Source: JAUIIK01 sp963745675
Lineage (GTDB): Bacteria; Chloroflexota; Chloroflexia; Thermomicrobiales; CFX8
Direction of reading: 5' to 3'
Assembly (NCBI GenBank): GCA_963745675.1
Contig: CAVUYM010000015.1
Location: forward strand, 36,698 to 100,697
Length of the DNA: 64,000 nucleotides
Shown here: positions 17,488 to 27,094 of the stretch, one piece after another
Layout: the number at the start of each line of letters is the position of its first letter
Position numbering within the stretch: the stretch's first letter is position 1
The notes under the pieces: generated by a model
Told to the model about the DNA's origin: nothing
Database searches by the model: none
Seen by the model: the letters and a program-made list of their open reading frames with translations, nothing else
Position numbers and translations under genes: made by a program

Positions 17488-18909
17488 ATGACCGCCGACC
17501 AGACGATGATTGACTATCTGAACGAGAATTACGACCACTTCTCCGCCCAGGCGCGGGCGATCTGGGAGAACCCGGAGATCGGGCTACAGGAGAAGTTCGC
17601 GTCGAAGCTGATCGCCGACGAGTTGGAGTCCAACGGGTTCGAGATCGAGTGGGGCGTTGGCCAGATGGAGACGGCGTTTGTCGCCTCATGGGGCGAGGGC
17701 AAGCCAATCATTGGCATTCTCGGCGAATACGACGCCCTGCCAAGCCTCTCGCAGGATGCAACACCGGAGCGCAACGAGCTGGTCCCGGGCGGACCCGGTC
17801 ATGGCTGTGGGCACAACCTCTATGGCGTTGGAGCTGCGGGCGCTGCACTGGCGATGCAGAAAGCCATGCAAGAGAGCTCCACCTCCGGAACAGTGCGCTA
17901 CTACGGCTGTCCGGCTGAAGAGACGTTGACCGGCAAGACCTACATGGCCCGCGCTGGGGTCTTCGACGATCTCGACGCCTCGATCACCTGGCATCCCGGC
18001 TACGCCAACACCGTCTGGTCGAATGGCAGCAGCCTGGCGATGAACTCCTTCAAAGTGCACTTCCACGGCGTCGCCGCCCACGGTGCAGCCGCTCCACACC
18101 TCGGCAAGAGCGCCCTCGACGGAGCGATGCTGATGGACATCGGCGTCAACTACCTGCGCGAACACGTAGAACAGGATTCACGCATCCATAGCGTCATCCA
18201 GAATGGCGGCGAAGCGCCCAATGTCGTCCCGCCGGAAGCGACGATCTGGTATTTCGTGCGAGCACCAAAGCGCGACCAGGTCGAAGCGATCTACGCCCGG
18301 ATGCTCGACTGCGCCAAGGGCGCAGCCCTTATGAGCGGCACGACCTACGACGTCGAGTTCATGACCGGCTGCTACGAACTGCTTCCAAACGGCGTGATCA
18401 GCAACATCATGCTCGACAAAATGGAAGCGCTTGGAGGCATCGAGTTCAGCCATGATGAGATGGCTTTCGCCCGTGACCTACAAGCTTCGCTCGACAAAGA
18501 AACGATCGAGATGAACCGGCGACAGGTGTTGAACGGCGCGGCCGAAGGCACGACTGCCGAAGACATTGGCGATGTGTTGTGCGAAGGCGTCATCCGCCCA
18601 ATCGATGAGTTCAGGATCATGCATGGCTCAACTGAGGTCGGCGATGTCAGCCAGATCGCGCCTACGGGCAACTTGCTGACCTGCTGCCATCCGCTCGGTT
18701 CTCCGGGCCATAGCTGGCAGATCACGGCCTCGTCAGGGCACGGCATCGGCTTCAAGGGCATGGATTATGCTGCCAAGGCGATGGCCCTGACCGGCTTCGA
18801 ATTGATGACCAACCCCGAAGCGCTCAAGACCGCACAGGACGAATTCAAGGAGAAGACCGGCGGTCGCAAGTACGTGTCGCCCTTGCCCGAGGACGCAATC
18901 CCGCACTAG
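17488..18909 (+). CDS. M20 family amidohydrolase, AbgB-like
   Basis: A 473-residue zinc peptidase-family hydrolase, closest by pattern to AbgB, the subunit of p-aminobenzoyl-glutamate hydrolase. Metal and catalytic motifs are visible: GHGCGHN (104-110), CPAEET with E144/E145, ITWHPGY, and a C-terminal EVGDVSQIAP region. The dimerisation insert lies between. AAAGGG precedes the ATG at proper spacing. No AbgA partner or AbgT transporter lies nearby, so the natural substrate could be another N-acyl amino acid. A terminator follows. Confidence 0.8.
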   Translation: MTADQTMIDYLNENYDHFSAQARAIWENPEIGLQEKFASKLIADELESNGFEIEWGVGQMETAFVASWGEGKPIIGILGEYDALPSLSQDATPERNELVPGGPGHGCGHNLYGVGAAGAALAMQKAMQESSTSGTVRYYGCPAEETLTGKTYMARAGVFDDLDASITWHPGYANTVWSNGSSLAMNSFKVHFHGVAAHGAAAPHLGKSALDGAMLMDIGVNYLREHVEQDSRIHSVIQNGGEAPNVVPPEATIWYFVRAPKRDQVEAIYARMLDCAKGAALMSGTTYDVEFMTGCYELLPNGVISNIMLDKMEALGGIEFSHDEMAFARDLQASLDKETIEMNRRQVLNGAAEGTTAEDIGDVLCEGVIRPIDEFRIMHGSTEVGDVSQIAPTGNLLTCCHPLGSPGHSWQITASSGHGIGFKGMDYAAKAMALTGFELMTNPEALKTAQDEFKEKTGGRKYVSPLPEDAIPH

Positions 18910-18930
18910 AAGCGCCTCTGGAGAACGTAG

Positions 18931-18958
18931 CGGGCCGGCGAACTTCATCGCCGGCCCG
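18931..18958. terminator. hairpin between amidohydrolase and sortase genes
   Basis: Perfect 10-base stem CGGGCCGGCG (18931-18940) / CGCCGGCCCG (18949-18958), 8-base loop, between convergent genes. No T-run follows, so termination is inferred from position. Confidence 0.6.
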
Positions 18959-19010
18959 ATCCGATATCTTCCCGGACGTCCATCCAGGCGTTTACAAGCG
19001 GACGAGGTGT

Positions 19011-19961
19011 TCAGTCGACGCGGTCCCCGGTGACGACCAGTCGTTCGTCATACTCTCGCAGGCCGCTGTCAAACGAGCCATCACAGGTTATCAATGTAAT
19101 AGTAGGTCGGCCCTTGGACGAAACGGCCTCACTGGGGTCATCGTCTGCAGCGAATGATCGAACTTCTGTGACGCGATAAAGCACCATCGTGCCATCCTGC
19201 ATATACACCTCAATCAGGTCACCAGCCTGTAGCTCGTGAAGGTCCCAGAACACGGCCGGGCCATAGCCCGCGTAGTCCAGGTGGCCTGCGAAAACTGCGT
19301 TGCCCCCGCCATCAGGTGGCGACGAAAAGTCATACCAGGCGACGACATCCGGCCCGCCCGGCGTCTGCATTACCCCATCTGGATTCACGCCTCTCACCTC
19401 AACCGCCGCGTCAATCCCGATACTGGGAATTACCAGCCGGGCGATAGGCAGGTATGGTTCGGGCGTTGGTTCCGAGGGAGGGGCGATCGCTTGTTCTGTC
19501 GGAGTTTGGGTCACTCGCTCCAACGGAACTCCTGGTGTGGGTTGTGCTGTGCCGAACGAGGCTGTCGTCGGAGCCGCCATCAGCGGCGGGTCAGGGAGAA
19601 GTTCGATCGGACTGGAGATGACGGTCGGTGTCACGATCTTCCCTGCTAGAGCGGACGCAGTTACGCTGGCTGTACGAGCTTCTGCCGGGATCACTGGTGC
19701 CATGCTCCCCGGCGGGGCCAGCACGTCCAGTGAGGGTCCCTCGGACGCGACGCTGGCCACGCTCGTCCCCGCTAAAGGGAGCGTTCGTTCCGTTGCGGAT
19801 CGATCTCCTGGATCCACAATGTAGATGCCAATGATGAGAATCGCGAGAAGAGAGCCGCAGAGAACCACCAATGCCGGTTTCCAGAAAACGAGAGTGCCGA
19901 TGCGGAGGGTCACCTGCTGTAAGCGGGTCTTCGGCACACGTCCATCCAGCGCCAATTGCAA
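19011..19961 (-). CDS. class F-type sortase
   Basis: A membrane-anchored transpeptidase of 316 residues. Residues 30-48 are a transmembrane segment, residues 50-165 a Pro/Thr-rich stalk, and the rest a sortase domain beginning ARLVIPSIGIDAAVEVRG. The catalytic triad is visible: H227 (AGHLDYAG), C293 (TLITCDGSF) and R307 (YDERLVV). Sortases cut a C-terminal sorting motif and attach the protein to a surface acceptor. It lies 158 bases downstream of the ice-binding-like gene whose tail carries FPNTG, so that protein is its probable substrate. Confidence 0.85.
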   Translation of the reverse strand: MQLALDGRVPKTRLQQVTLRIGTLVFWKPALVVLCGSLLAILIIGIYIVDPGDRSATERTLPLAGTSVASVASEGPSLDVLAPPGSMAPVIPAEARTASVTASALAGKIVTPTVISSPIELLPDPPLMAAPTTASFGTAQPTPGVPLERVTQTPTEQAIAPPSEPTPEPYLPIARLVIPSIGIDAAVEVRGVNPDGVMQTPGGPDVVAWYDFSSPPDGGGNAVFAGHLDYAGYGPAVFWDLHELQAGDLIEVYMQDGTMVLYRVTEVRSFAADDDPSEAVSSKGRPTITLITCDGSFDSGLREYDERLVVTGDRVD

Positions 19962-20118
19962 ATGATTCGGCTCAGCGCCCTGGATCGGAGTGCGGTCATT
20001 TGAAGCCTGATGGTTAGTGGGGGTTTTGTACTCGATCGGTCGAAATCGTACTCGCCCGGGCTGGTCGCCGCCGCCAGTAGCGACGACGACCTCTGCACCC
20101 GAGGAGCCGTCCTGGCTG

Positions 20119-21585
20119 CTAGGGACGACCGCGTCTCTCGACGATGAAGCCGAGACTCCCGGTCATCAGCATGATGATGCCGATAGCGATCACAAGATTG
20201 GTGAGCGACAGAAGCGGGGCGCTCTCGGCACCCAGCAGCCCACCTGAGCCCGTATTCGGAAAGGATACTGGAGGCACGGGGATGGGAGTAGCAAATGCTT
20301 CCGCGATAGAAGTCACTTCCACGCCAGCAGGGGTCTGAGTGATCTCAATAGCGGTCGCTGTAACCGCGGCAACCGTTGTCGCTGTAACCGTGGCAACCGC
20401 TGTTTGCGTGCTCGGAACTGAAGTCTCGACGACCGTGGCTACAGGGGTGCGCGTGTCAACAGCGGACGCGGTCGGAACAACTGTTTCTTCGATTGTGCTC
20501 ACGGCAGTCGCTGTCAGTGCGGAAGGCGGCCCTGGTATGGGCACAATCACCGTGGTAGTCGGCACCGAGGTAGGCGGAACCGCAGTTGACACCACTGTAG
20601 GAACAAGCGTTGGCGTGTTTGGCGGAAGCGTGCCTGGCACTTCAGTGTTTGGTGTTTGAGTGTTTGGCGGCGGTGTATTTGGCGGAAGTGTTCCAGGAAC
20701 TGACGTTGCCTCCGGCACGGATGGTTGTGGTGAAGCTGTCGCAGGCGACGCTGTTGTCGCAGTAGGGTTGGGAGCCGTCGGCGTACGCGGATTCGGCGTC
20801 TCCGTAGCGGTGGCAGGGATAGTCGTTGCCGTCGCGCCCGGATTCACCGGCGTCGCGGTCGGCACAGGTTGGGTTATGCACGCTGCAGCAGAAACATCGT
20901 TCGTATCCATCGTAACGGCGCCGTTTCTCGCCAACGCTCGACCGGCGATGGTCGCGCCTGTGGTCAACGTAATGCTCTGCAATGCAAGTATGTTTCCCGC
21001 AAATGCGGTGCCGGTACCAAGCGTCGCTGAACTACCCACCTGCCAGTAAACAGTGCAAACCGAGCCGCCAATCAGCAGGACCGATGAATTGCTGGCGGTT
21101 GTGAGCGTGGTCCCAATCTGGAAGGCAAAGACGGCGTCGGGATCACCCTGGGCATCGAGTGTGAGCATGCCGGTAAGTTGAGCAGATGACGAGAAGCAGT
21201 AAACGCCCGGGGTGAGTGTCAGTCCTCCCAGATCCTGGCTCGTCAGGTCAGTGTTACAGGCCATGCCTGCGAGCGTGTTGTACGCAGTCGTAACGTCTGA
21301 TTGCGCCTGGCTCGCCACCCCGTCGGTGATATGGATCGTTCCGTTTGTGACCAGGCCAGGCGGAAAACCGGTCACCGCGCTACCCGGGCTAACACCCAGA
21401 TTCCCTTCAACGGTCGTGTTACCGGTATTCGTTACCGTCGAGCCACCAAGCACCACGAAGCTCTGCGCGGTGCCGAGTAGAGTACTCCCCGCCGCGCCGC
21501 TGGATAGGACCGTGGCGACGAGTACGACACATGCCACCAATCCACTTGCAACAACCAGCTTGGTCGATCTTTTCAAACTTAGCAT
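20119..21585 (-). CDS. ice-binding-like (DUF3494) surface protein with sortase anchor
   Basis: A 488-residue exported protein. A signal peptide spans about residues 8-33. Residues about 35-235 match the ice-binding-like fold (LGTAQSFVVLGGSTVTNTG, GNLGVSPGSAVTGF, LTPGVYCFSSSAQLTG, FAGNILALQSITL). A Pro/Thr/Val-rich low-complexity stalk of about 200 residues follows. The tail has FPNTG (442-446), a hydrophobic helix and RRGRP, a full cell-wall sorting signal. The ATG at 21585 is chosen because the signal peptide begins MLSLKRS. Members bind ice or act as adhesins; which applies here is unknown. Operon partner of the sortase gene. Confidence 0.85.
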   Translation of the reverse strand: MLSLKRSTKLVVASGLVACVVLVATVLSSGAAGSTLLGTAQSFVVLGGSTVTNTGNTTVEGNLGVSPGSAVTGFPPGLVTNGTIHITDGVASQAQSDVTTAYNTLAGMACNTDLTSQDLGGLTLTPGVYCFSSSAQLTGMLTLDAQGDPDAVFAFQIGTTLTTASNSSVLLIGGSVCTVYWQVGSSATLGTGTAFAGNILALQSITLTTGATIAGRALARNGAVTMDTNDVSAAACITQPVPTATPVNPGATATTIPATATETPNPRTPTAPNPTATTASPATASPQPSVPEATSVPGTLPPNTPPPNTQTPNTEVPGTLPPNTPTLVPTVVSTAVPPTSVPTTTVIVPIPGPPSALTATAVSTIEETVVPTASAVDTRTPVATVVETSVPSTQTAVATVTATTVAAVTATAIEITQTPAGVEVTSIAEAFATPIPVPPVSFPNTGSGGLLGAESAPLLSLTNLVIAIGIIMLMTGSLGFIVERRGRP

Positions 21586-22490
21586 CTGTTTCCCAATCGG
21601 TGTGGCACGTCGAGCGCTCGACAATTCCTAAAAACAATTCATGTGAAAGCAGAAATACAGAGGCAAAGAGCCTGAGCTATACCCAATGAGCGAACTGCGA
21701 TCATGAGAGTGAAGGTGATGGGTCACCGGATTCATGACCTCGGCTCCCCGATGAACTGAGCTGGGTAAATCTTCAGCATCTGTGATCCGCGAAGCGCCAA
21801 ATCTGCGAAAACTATCCTGATCTATGTAGACGGTATTGACGACTTACAGCATTCGCTGTTTTCGCGATTTCCACTTTACACCTATCTTGCATTAAGTATA
21901 TCGCTGCCATTACGAGCATCCATGAGACATTAGTCCGGAGAAACTTATGCACATACTTTCTGCTAGTGCCTTAAATGCACTTATGGCATGCGTGCTTTAT
22001 CAAATTGACTGCGAAGTGCAACTGGGTGCGCGGCTTTATGGGCAATTCCATCTGGGAATTGCCCACTTCAATAACGCAAGGACTTGCCAATGCTCAGCTA
22101 GATGGTCGCAGATGGAGCGGTGAAATCACGCTTCAATCGATAGCAGCGACGCCTATCCGGCACGCTACCTGTTCAACTTCCATCTTCAATCAAAGCCACA
22201 CTGATCCCCGCCCATCGGCTTTAAGAAACACAACACGAACTTTTGCAAAGCTGCCCTATAAATAAGTTAGTCTGCTATACTAGATACCACATCATCCTCA
22301 CGGATTTTTGCGCAACTCATAAATCTTGACCATGATGCGACCCGGATAGTGACATGTTCGGCAGCGGCAACACCATTTTTTTCAAGCTACGTTCGCGCCG
22401 AGTTGCTAGCAGGAATCAGCTTCATAATGCTCCAAAAACGTGGATCCACGGGCCCACTCCATCCCAACATCGTCTTCGACAGAATGATGG
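21586..22490. other. 900-base divergent intergenic region, AT-richer
   Basis: No coding region is supported between the ice-binding-like gene and the LOV-HD-GYP gene. It contains an inverted repeat GGTGA-TGGG-TCACC at about 21713-21726, the strong hairpin at 22040-22064, and a -10-like TATACT at 22276-22281 without a clear -35. Base composition is lower in GC than neighbouring genes. No known riboswitch could be matched by eye. Confidence 0.5.
22040..22064. other. strong isolated hairpin
   Basis: GGGCAATTCC (22040-22049), loop ATCTG, GGAATTGCCC (22055-22064): a perfect 10-base stem. No T-run follows on either strand. It may be part of a small RNA or a protein-binding site in the leader of a divergent gene. 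Confidence 0.5.
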
Positions 22491-23543
22491 ATGAGTCCGA
22501 CGACATTGCTCTCCCTCTACCTGCAAGCTGCCGAAGAATCTGCCGCAGGGATTGTCATTTGCGACTCTCAACTTCCCGACACGCCAGTCATTTTTGTCAA
22601 TGCGGCATTCTCTATAATAACCGGCTATGCCCCGGCTGAAGTGCTCGGGCGGAACTGTCGCTTCCTCGAAGGACATGAAACATCTCAACCAGGGTTGGAC
22701 GAATTGCGCGCGGCGGTGACGGCCGGACGTGAATGCGCTGTTCGGTTACGCAATTTTCGTAAAGATGGCAGTCTATTCTGGAATGACCTCCGGCTAGCGA
22801 CGATAAGGAACGAAGCAGGAAAACTGACGCACTACATCGGCGTCCTGACAGATGTATCTGGACAGGTCGCGGCGGGGCTAGCTTACCGCGACGCAACTGA
22901 CAAACTGAGACTACCTTCCAGTAAGCCGGTTAGTCCAGAAGTCGAGAGATTTTCGCCAACGCTACTTGATCAGTATGAGACCTTGGACCGGCTCGCCCGC
23001 GCCGCGGAGTCTCGGGACGATAACACTGGCGCACACACGCATCGAGTCGCCACGACTGCGGCCCTACTAGCCAGGGAGCTCGGCTGGCCCCCCGACGCAG
23101 TGGACAGGATCGAGCGAGCGGCCGTTTTGCACGATATCGGCAAGATCGGCATATCTGACGCGATACTGCTCAAACCGGGAAGACTAACCAACGGCGAATT
23201 CGCAAATATTCAAACCCACACGACCTCCGGTGGGGCAATCCTCTCCGGAGGGCGGCACAGCCTGCTACGACTTGCCGAATCGATTGCGCTTAATCATCAT
23301 GAACGGTGGGATGGCTCCGGCTACCCGCAGCGGCTGGCCGGAACGGAAATTCCACAAGCCGGCAGGATCGTGGCTGTGGCAGATGTATATGACGCACTGA
23401 CCCACAAGCGGCCATATAAAGAAGCCTGGTCGGTGGAGGACGCCGTTGCGGAGATTGTGGATCAGGCAGATCACCAGTTTGATCCAGCAGTGGTCGATGC
23501 GTTTGTCAAACTCCATAAGCGCGGAAGCCTGCCGGCACTGTAG
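22491..23543 (+). CDS. LOV-HD-GYP protein, putative blue-light-regulated c-di-GMP phosphodiesterase
   Basis: A 350-residue cytosolic protein. Residues 8-127 are a LOV-type PAS domain with the photoactive motif GRNCRFLEG (C56) and flavin-contact Asn N88 and N98 (NFRKDGSLFWNDL). Residues 160-345 are an HD-GYP domain: ATHTHR-like AHTHRV, HDIGK (H214, D215) and HHERWDGSGYP (269-279), all intact, so c-di-GMP hydrolysis is expected. Two LOV positions differ from the plant and YtvA patterns: the conserved Gln of GVQ is Leu (L119) and CRFLQ is CRFLE. The linker is short. The start ATG at 22491 has only a weak ribosome binding site. The glycan genes downstream are on the same strand but 270 bases away. 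Confidence 0.85.
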   Translation: MSPTTLLSLYLQAAEESAAGIVICDSQLPDTPVIFVNAAFSIITGYAPAEVLGRNCRFLEGHETSQPGLDELRAAVTAGRECAVRLRNFRKDGSLFWNDLRLATIRNEAGKLTHYIGVLTDVSGQVAAGLAYRDATDKLRLPSSKPVSPEVERFSPTLLDQYETLDRLARAAESRDDNTGAHTHRVATTAALLARELGWPPDAVDRIERAAVLHDIGKIGISDAILLKPGRLTNGEFANIQTHTTSGGAILSGGRHSLLRLAESIALNHHERWDGSGYPQRLAGTEIPQAGRIVAVADVYDALTHKRPYKEAWSVEDAVAEIVDQADHQFDPAVVDAFVKLHKRGSLPAL

Positions 23544-23813
23544 CTGGGTGACAACAAAGCGCGGAACCCGTCCTGTCGCTACTTCCGATGTTCCATTTGA
23601 GCGCCAATCGCACGTCACGGCTGCAACATTGACTGCCCTCCACGGCCCATTGGACAAACCTGAAACAGGCTGCTTCCGGCTCCGGGCAGCGCAAGTCATG
23701 CTTTCAAATCTATCCGAAATAGATATCGAGGAGGATACCCAACCGAGTCCATCGTTGTTTTACTGTTGCAACCGAACGTTGCACCATGACTGACTGATGG
23801 AAATGAGACTGCC

Positions 23814-24887
23814 ATGCGAATCGCGCAAGTCGCACCACTCTATGAAAGCGTCCCGCCGCGCCTATATGGTGGCACCGAGCGTGTCGTGTCGTACCTGACC
23901 GAAGCGCTAGTAGCTGCCGGCCACCAAACCACCCTGTTTGCCAGCGGTGATTCGATCACGGCGGCAGAACTCGTTCCCGTCTGTCCGCGGGCACTGCGTC
24001 TGGATCCCGACTGTGTCGACTCCCTTGCTCACCACATTCTCATGCTAGAAACTGTCGCTGCACACGCACACGAATTTGACATCATCCACTATCACGTAGA
24101 TTATCTGCATTTCCCACTTTCTCGACGAAGCCACAATCCACAGGTCACGACGCTTCATGGCAGACTCGACATTCCAGACCTTGTCCCGATCTACAGAGAG
24201 TTTCACGAGATGCCGGTCATCTCAATATCGGACGCTCAGAGGAAACCGCTTCCCTGGGTGAACTGGCTAAGCACGATTCCCCATGGTTTGCCCGAGCATC
24301 TCTATGAATTCCATCCGGCACCCGGCAAGTATCTGGCATTCCTCGGGCGGATATCGCCGGAGAAACGGCTAGACCGCGCTATTCGTATTGCGTGTGAGGT
24401 CGGTATACCGCTCAAGATCGCTGCCAAGATCGACCGGGTCGATCAGAATTACTTTCAACAGTCCATCGAACCATTGCTTGATCATCCTCTCATCGAATAT
24501 GTCGGAGAAATAGGTGATCGAGATAAATCCGAATTTCTCGGGAATGCCACTGCGCTGCTTTTTCCTATTGATTGGCCGGAACCTTTTGGCCTTTCGATGG
24601 TCGAAGCACTTGCTTGCGGAACTCCAGTGGTGGCTTACAATCACGGTTCGGTGCCCGAAGTGCTGACGCATGGCAAGACTGGATTCATTGTCGAATCATT
24701 GGCCGAAGCGATTGCATCCACGAAACGCATTGGCGAAATCAACCGGCGCGATTGTCGACTGGCCTTTGAACAGCGCTTCTCGGCGACGAGAATGGCGAAT
24801 AATTATGTGCGCGCTTACGAACGGCTGACACGAGTGCCGTTCGAGCTACTCGAAGTCGCCGCTACCAACGGAATTGAGCATTCTTGA
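23814..24887 (+). CDS. GT4 family glycosyltransferase
   Basis: A 357-residue GT-B retaining glycosyltransferase. The N-terminal glycine-rich loop is RLYGGTERVVSYL, the nucleotide-sugar half starts LAFLGRISPEKRLDRAI, and the acidic motif is EPFGLSMVEALACGTPV. It overlaps the following debranching-enzyme gene by four bases (TTGA), so the two are translationally coupled. Donor and acceptor cannot be told; the pairing suggests alpha-glucan or related oligosaccharide work. Confidence 0.85.
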   Translation: MRIAQVAPLYESVPPRLYGGTERVVSYLTEALVAAGHQTTLFASGDSITAAELVPVCPRALRLDPDCVDSLAHHILMLETVAAHAHEFDIIHYHVDYLHFPLSRRSHNPQVTTLHGRLDIPDLVPIYREFHEMPVISISDAQRKPLPWVNWLSTIPHGLPEHLYEFHPAPGKYLAFLGRISPEKRLDRAIRIACEVGIPLKIAAKIDRVDQNYFQQSIEPLLDHPLIEYVGEIGDRDKSEFLGNATALLFPIDWPEPFGLSMVEALACGTPVVAYNHGSVPEVLTHGKTGFIVESLAEAIASTKRIGEINRRDCRLAFEQRFSATRMANNYVRAYERLTRVPFELLEVAATNGIEHS

Positions 24888-27047
24888 CATTATCTGGCCA
24901 ATCAACCGATCTCTACGCAATCCAATCTGCGTCGACCCCCTGGATGGAACGCACGCGGGTACTGAAGGACGGCGAGACCTTTGGAGTCTTCAATGCATCT
25001 GGAGATGTCTTTCCGCTACCTGGCGGTCAATCGGGCCTCTTTCACGATGCGATCCGGCATCTCTCCGGGTTCGTGTTCAAAATCGACGGGGTGTTGCCGC
25101 TCGTTCTAAGCTCGGCAGTACGTGAAGACAATCTTCTCCTGCATATGGATATGACCACGCCCGCCAGCAGCGGAGACGACCAGTTTGCCATCCTTCAGGA
25201 CCGCCTTCACGTGTCCCGCGAACAGTTTCTCTGGAACGATTGCTGCTTCGTTCAGCTGAGATTTACGAACTATCACAGCGAGACGATCCGTTTCACCACC
25301 GAATTCGAGTTCGAGTCCGACTTCCACGACATATTCGAAGTTCGGGGGATGAATCGTATAAAACGAGGGGAGTACCTCAAATCGAAAACCAAGCCTGGTT
25401 CCCTGTTGATGGGATACCGCGGACTTGATGAGGTTGAGCGTACAACTGCGATCTCAATAGTCCCTGTGCCAGACGAAACACATCAAGCCGGATTCCAGAC
25501 TGTCATCGAATTGCAGCCAGGTGGAGTTGAGGACATTGAGCTCCAAATTCGCTGTAACCACCGTGTGAGCGGACCGGAAGACAGATTCCGGGTGGCGCTT
25601 ACAGCGGCCGAGCAGGCGCACGATTCTGCGGAGCAGCGTTGGGCCAAGGTGACAACCTCGAATGCCCAATTCAACGAATGGCTATTGCGTTCGAACGCGG
25701 ACATGCGCATTCTCGTGACTGAAACAGGACATGGGATTTATCCGTATGCCGGCATACCCTGGTTCAGTACGCCGTTTGGCCGCGACGGTCTCATCGCAGC
25801 GCTCGAAACGCTCTGGGTAAATCCCGACCTGGCGGCCGGAGTCTTACGTTATCTAGCAGCGATGCAGGCAACAGAAGTGGACCCGTACAACGAAGCCCAG
25901 CCAGGCAAGATCCTCCATGAGACCCGCGGCGGAGAGATGGCTTCGCTCGGCGAGCACCCCTTTCGCCAGTATTACGGCAGCGTCGACGCAACCCCTCTCT
26001 TCGTCCATCTGGCGGGTGAGTATTACCGCGCGACGGGAAACCGCGCGTTACTAGAGTCGATATGGCCAAACATCGTGGCGGCTGTCAACTGGATCGATCG
26101 ATATGGTGATTCAAACGGTGACGGGTTTGTCGATTACGCCCGAACCCGGCCCGACGGTCTTATCAACCAGGGCTGGAAAGATTCACAGGACTCGATTTTC
26201 CACGCCGATGGTGGGGACGCAAAAGCGCCAATCGCGTTGGCTGAAGTGCAGGGCTACGTCTACGGCGCCCGCAAGGCAGCGGCGATGCTAGGCGAGCTTT
26301 TCGGCGATGAGGAATTCGCAATCAGGAATCGCAAACTTGCGAAGGAACTCCAGTCCAACTTCGATCGCTCCTTCTGGGATAGCGATTTGGACACATACGT
26401 TCTGGCGCTGGCTGCCGATGGCCAACCCTGTCGGGTGGTAGCGACGAATGCCGGACATTGCATGCTCACCGGACTCCTGCCGGACGCGCGGGCAAAGAAG
26501 CTTGCTGACCGTTTGATGGCGGAAGATATGTTCTCCGGTTGGGGCATCCGAACCCTCGCAGCTGGCCAACCCCGCTACAACCCGATGTCCTATCACAATG
26601 GTTCCGTCTGGCCGCACGACAATGCCATGATCGCCGCAGGGATGGCACGCTACGGTTTCGGCGAGCATGTCGGACGCTTGCTCACAGGGCTGTTCGACGC
26701 AGCAACCTATTTTGATGGGCAGCGCGTACCCGAACTGTTCTGCGGTTTCGAGCGCCGCGCCCATCGTGGTCCGACTCATTACCCCGTGGCATGCCTACCG
26801 CAGGCCTGGTCAGCCGCAACAGTCTTCATGTTGCTCGGCGCGTCGCTCGGGCTCGAGGTAGACGGCACCGAGAATCGTATTGAGAATTATCCGGCCGTCG
26901 CTGCCGGACTATCTCGATTGGGTACGGATCGAAGCGTTGCGGGTAGGTGAAGGATCGATTGATCTTGAGTTTCACCGCTACCCGGAAGATATCGCGATAA
27001 ATGTTCTCGGGCGCAAAGGCGACATCGACGTGACGATCATCAAATAG
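24884..27047 (+). CDS. glycogen debranching enzyme-type GH (amylo-alpha-1,6-glucosidase), one frameshift
   Basis: An all-cytosolic glycoside hydrolase of about 720 residues. The N-terminal beta domain (WMERTRVLKDGETFGVFN, FTNYHSETIRFTTEFEF) fits the N-terminal domain of debranching-type enzymes; the (alpha/alpha)6 barrel shows YAGIPWFSTPFGRDG, ILHETRGGEMASLGEHPF and YHNGSVWPHDNAMIAAG. Frame is lost near 26878 after GTENR; the next frame continues LPDYLDWVRIEALRVG and ends at the TAG at 27045-27047 inside the terminator. Start is a TTG overlapping the upstream stop. Substrate is probably an alpha-glucan or a short oligosaccharide. Confidence 0.8.
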
Positions 27048-27076
27048 CCACGGAAGGTTGTACTTCCGTGGCTATT
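27043..27076. terminator. strong bidirectional terminator
   Basis: A perfect 13-base stem AATAGCCACGGAA (27043-27055) / TTCCGTGGCTATT (27064-27076) with an 8-base loop. It includes the stop codon of the debranching enzyme in its true frame, which supports that frame. It separates convergent genes. Confidence 0.8.
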
Positions 27077-27094
27077 CGTCGACGAGTCTACTCG

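Noticed and set aside
21586..21780. Possible c-di-GMP riboswitch in the adhesin leader
   Set aside because: Fragments such as GGCAAAGAGCC recall the class I motif, but the full set of stems and tetraloop contacts could not be built.
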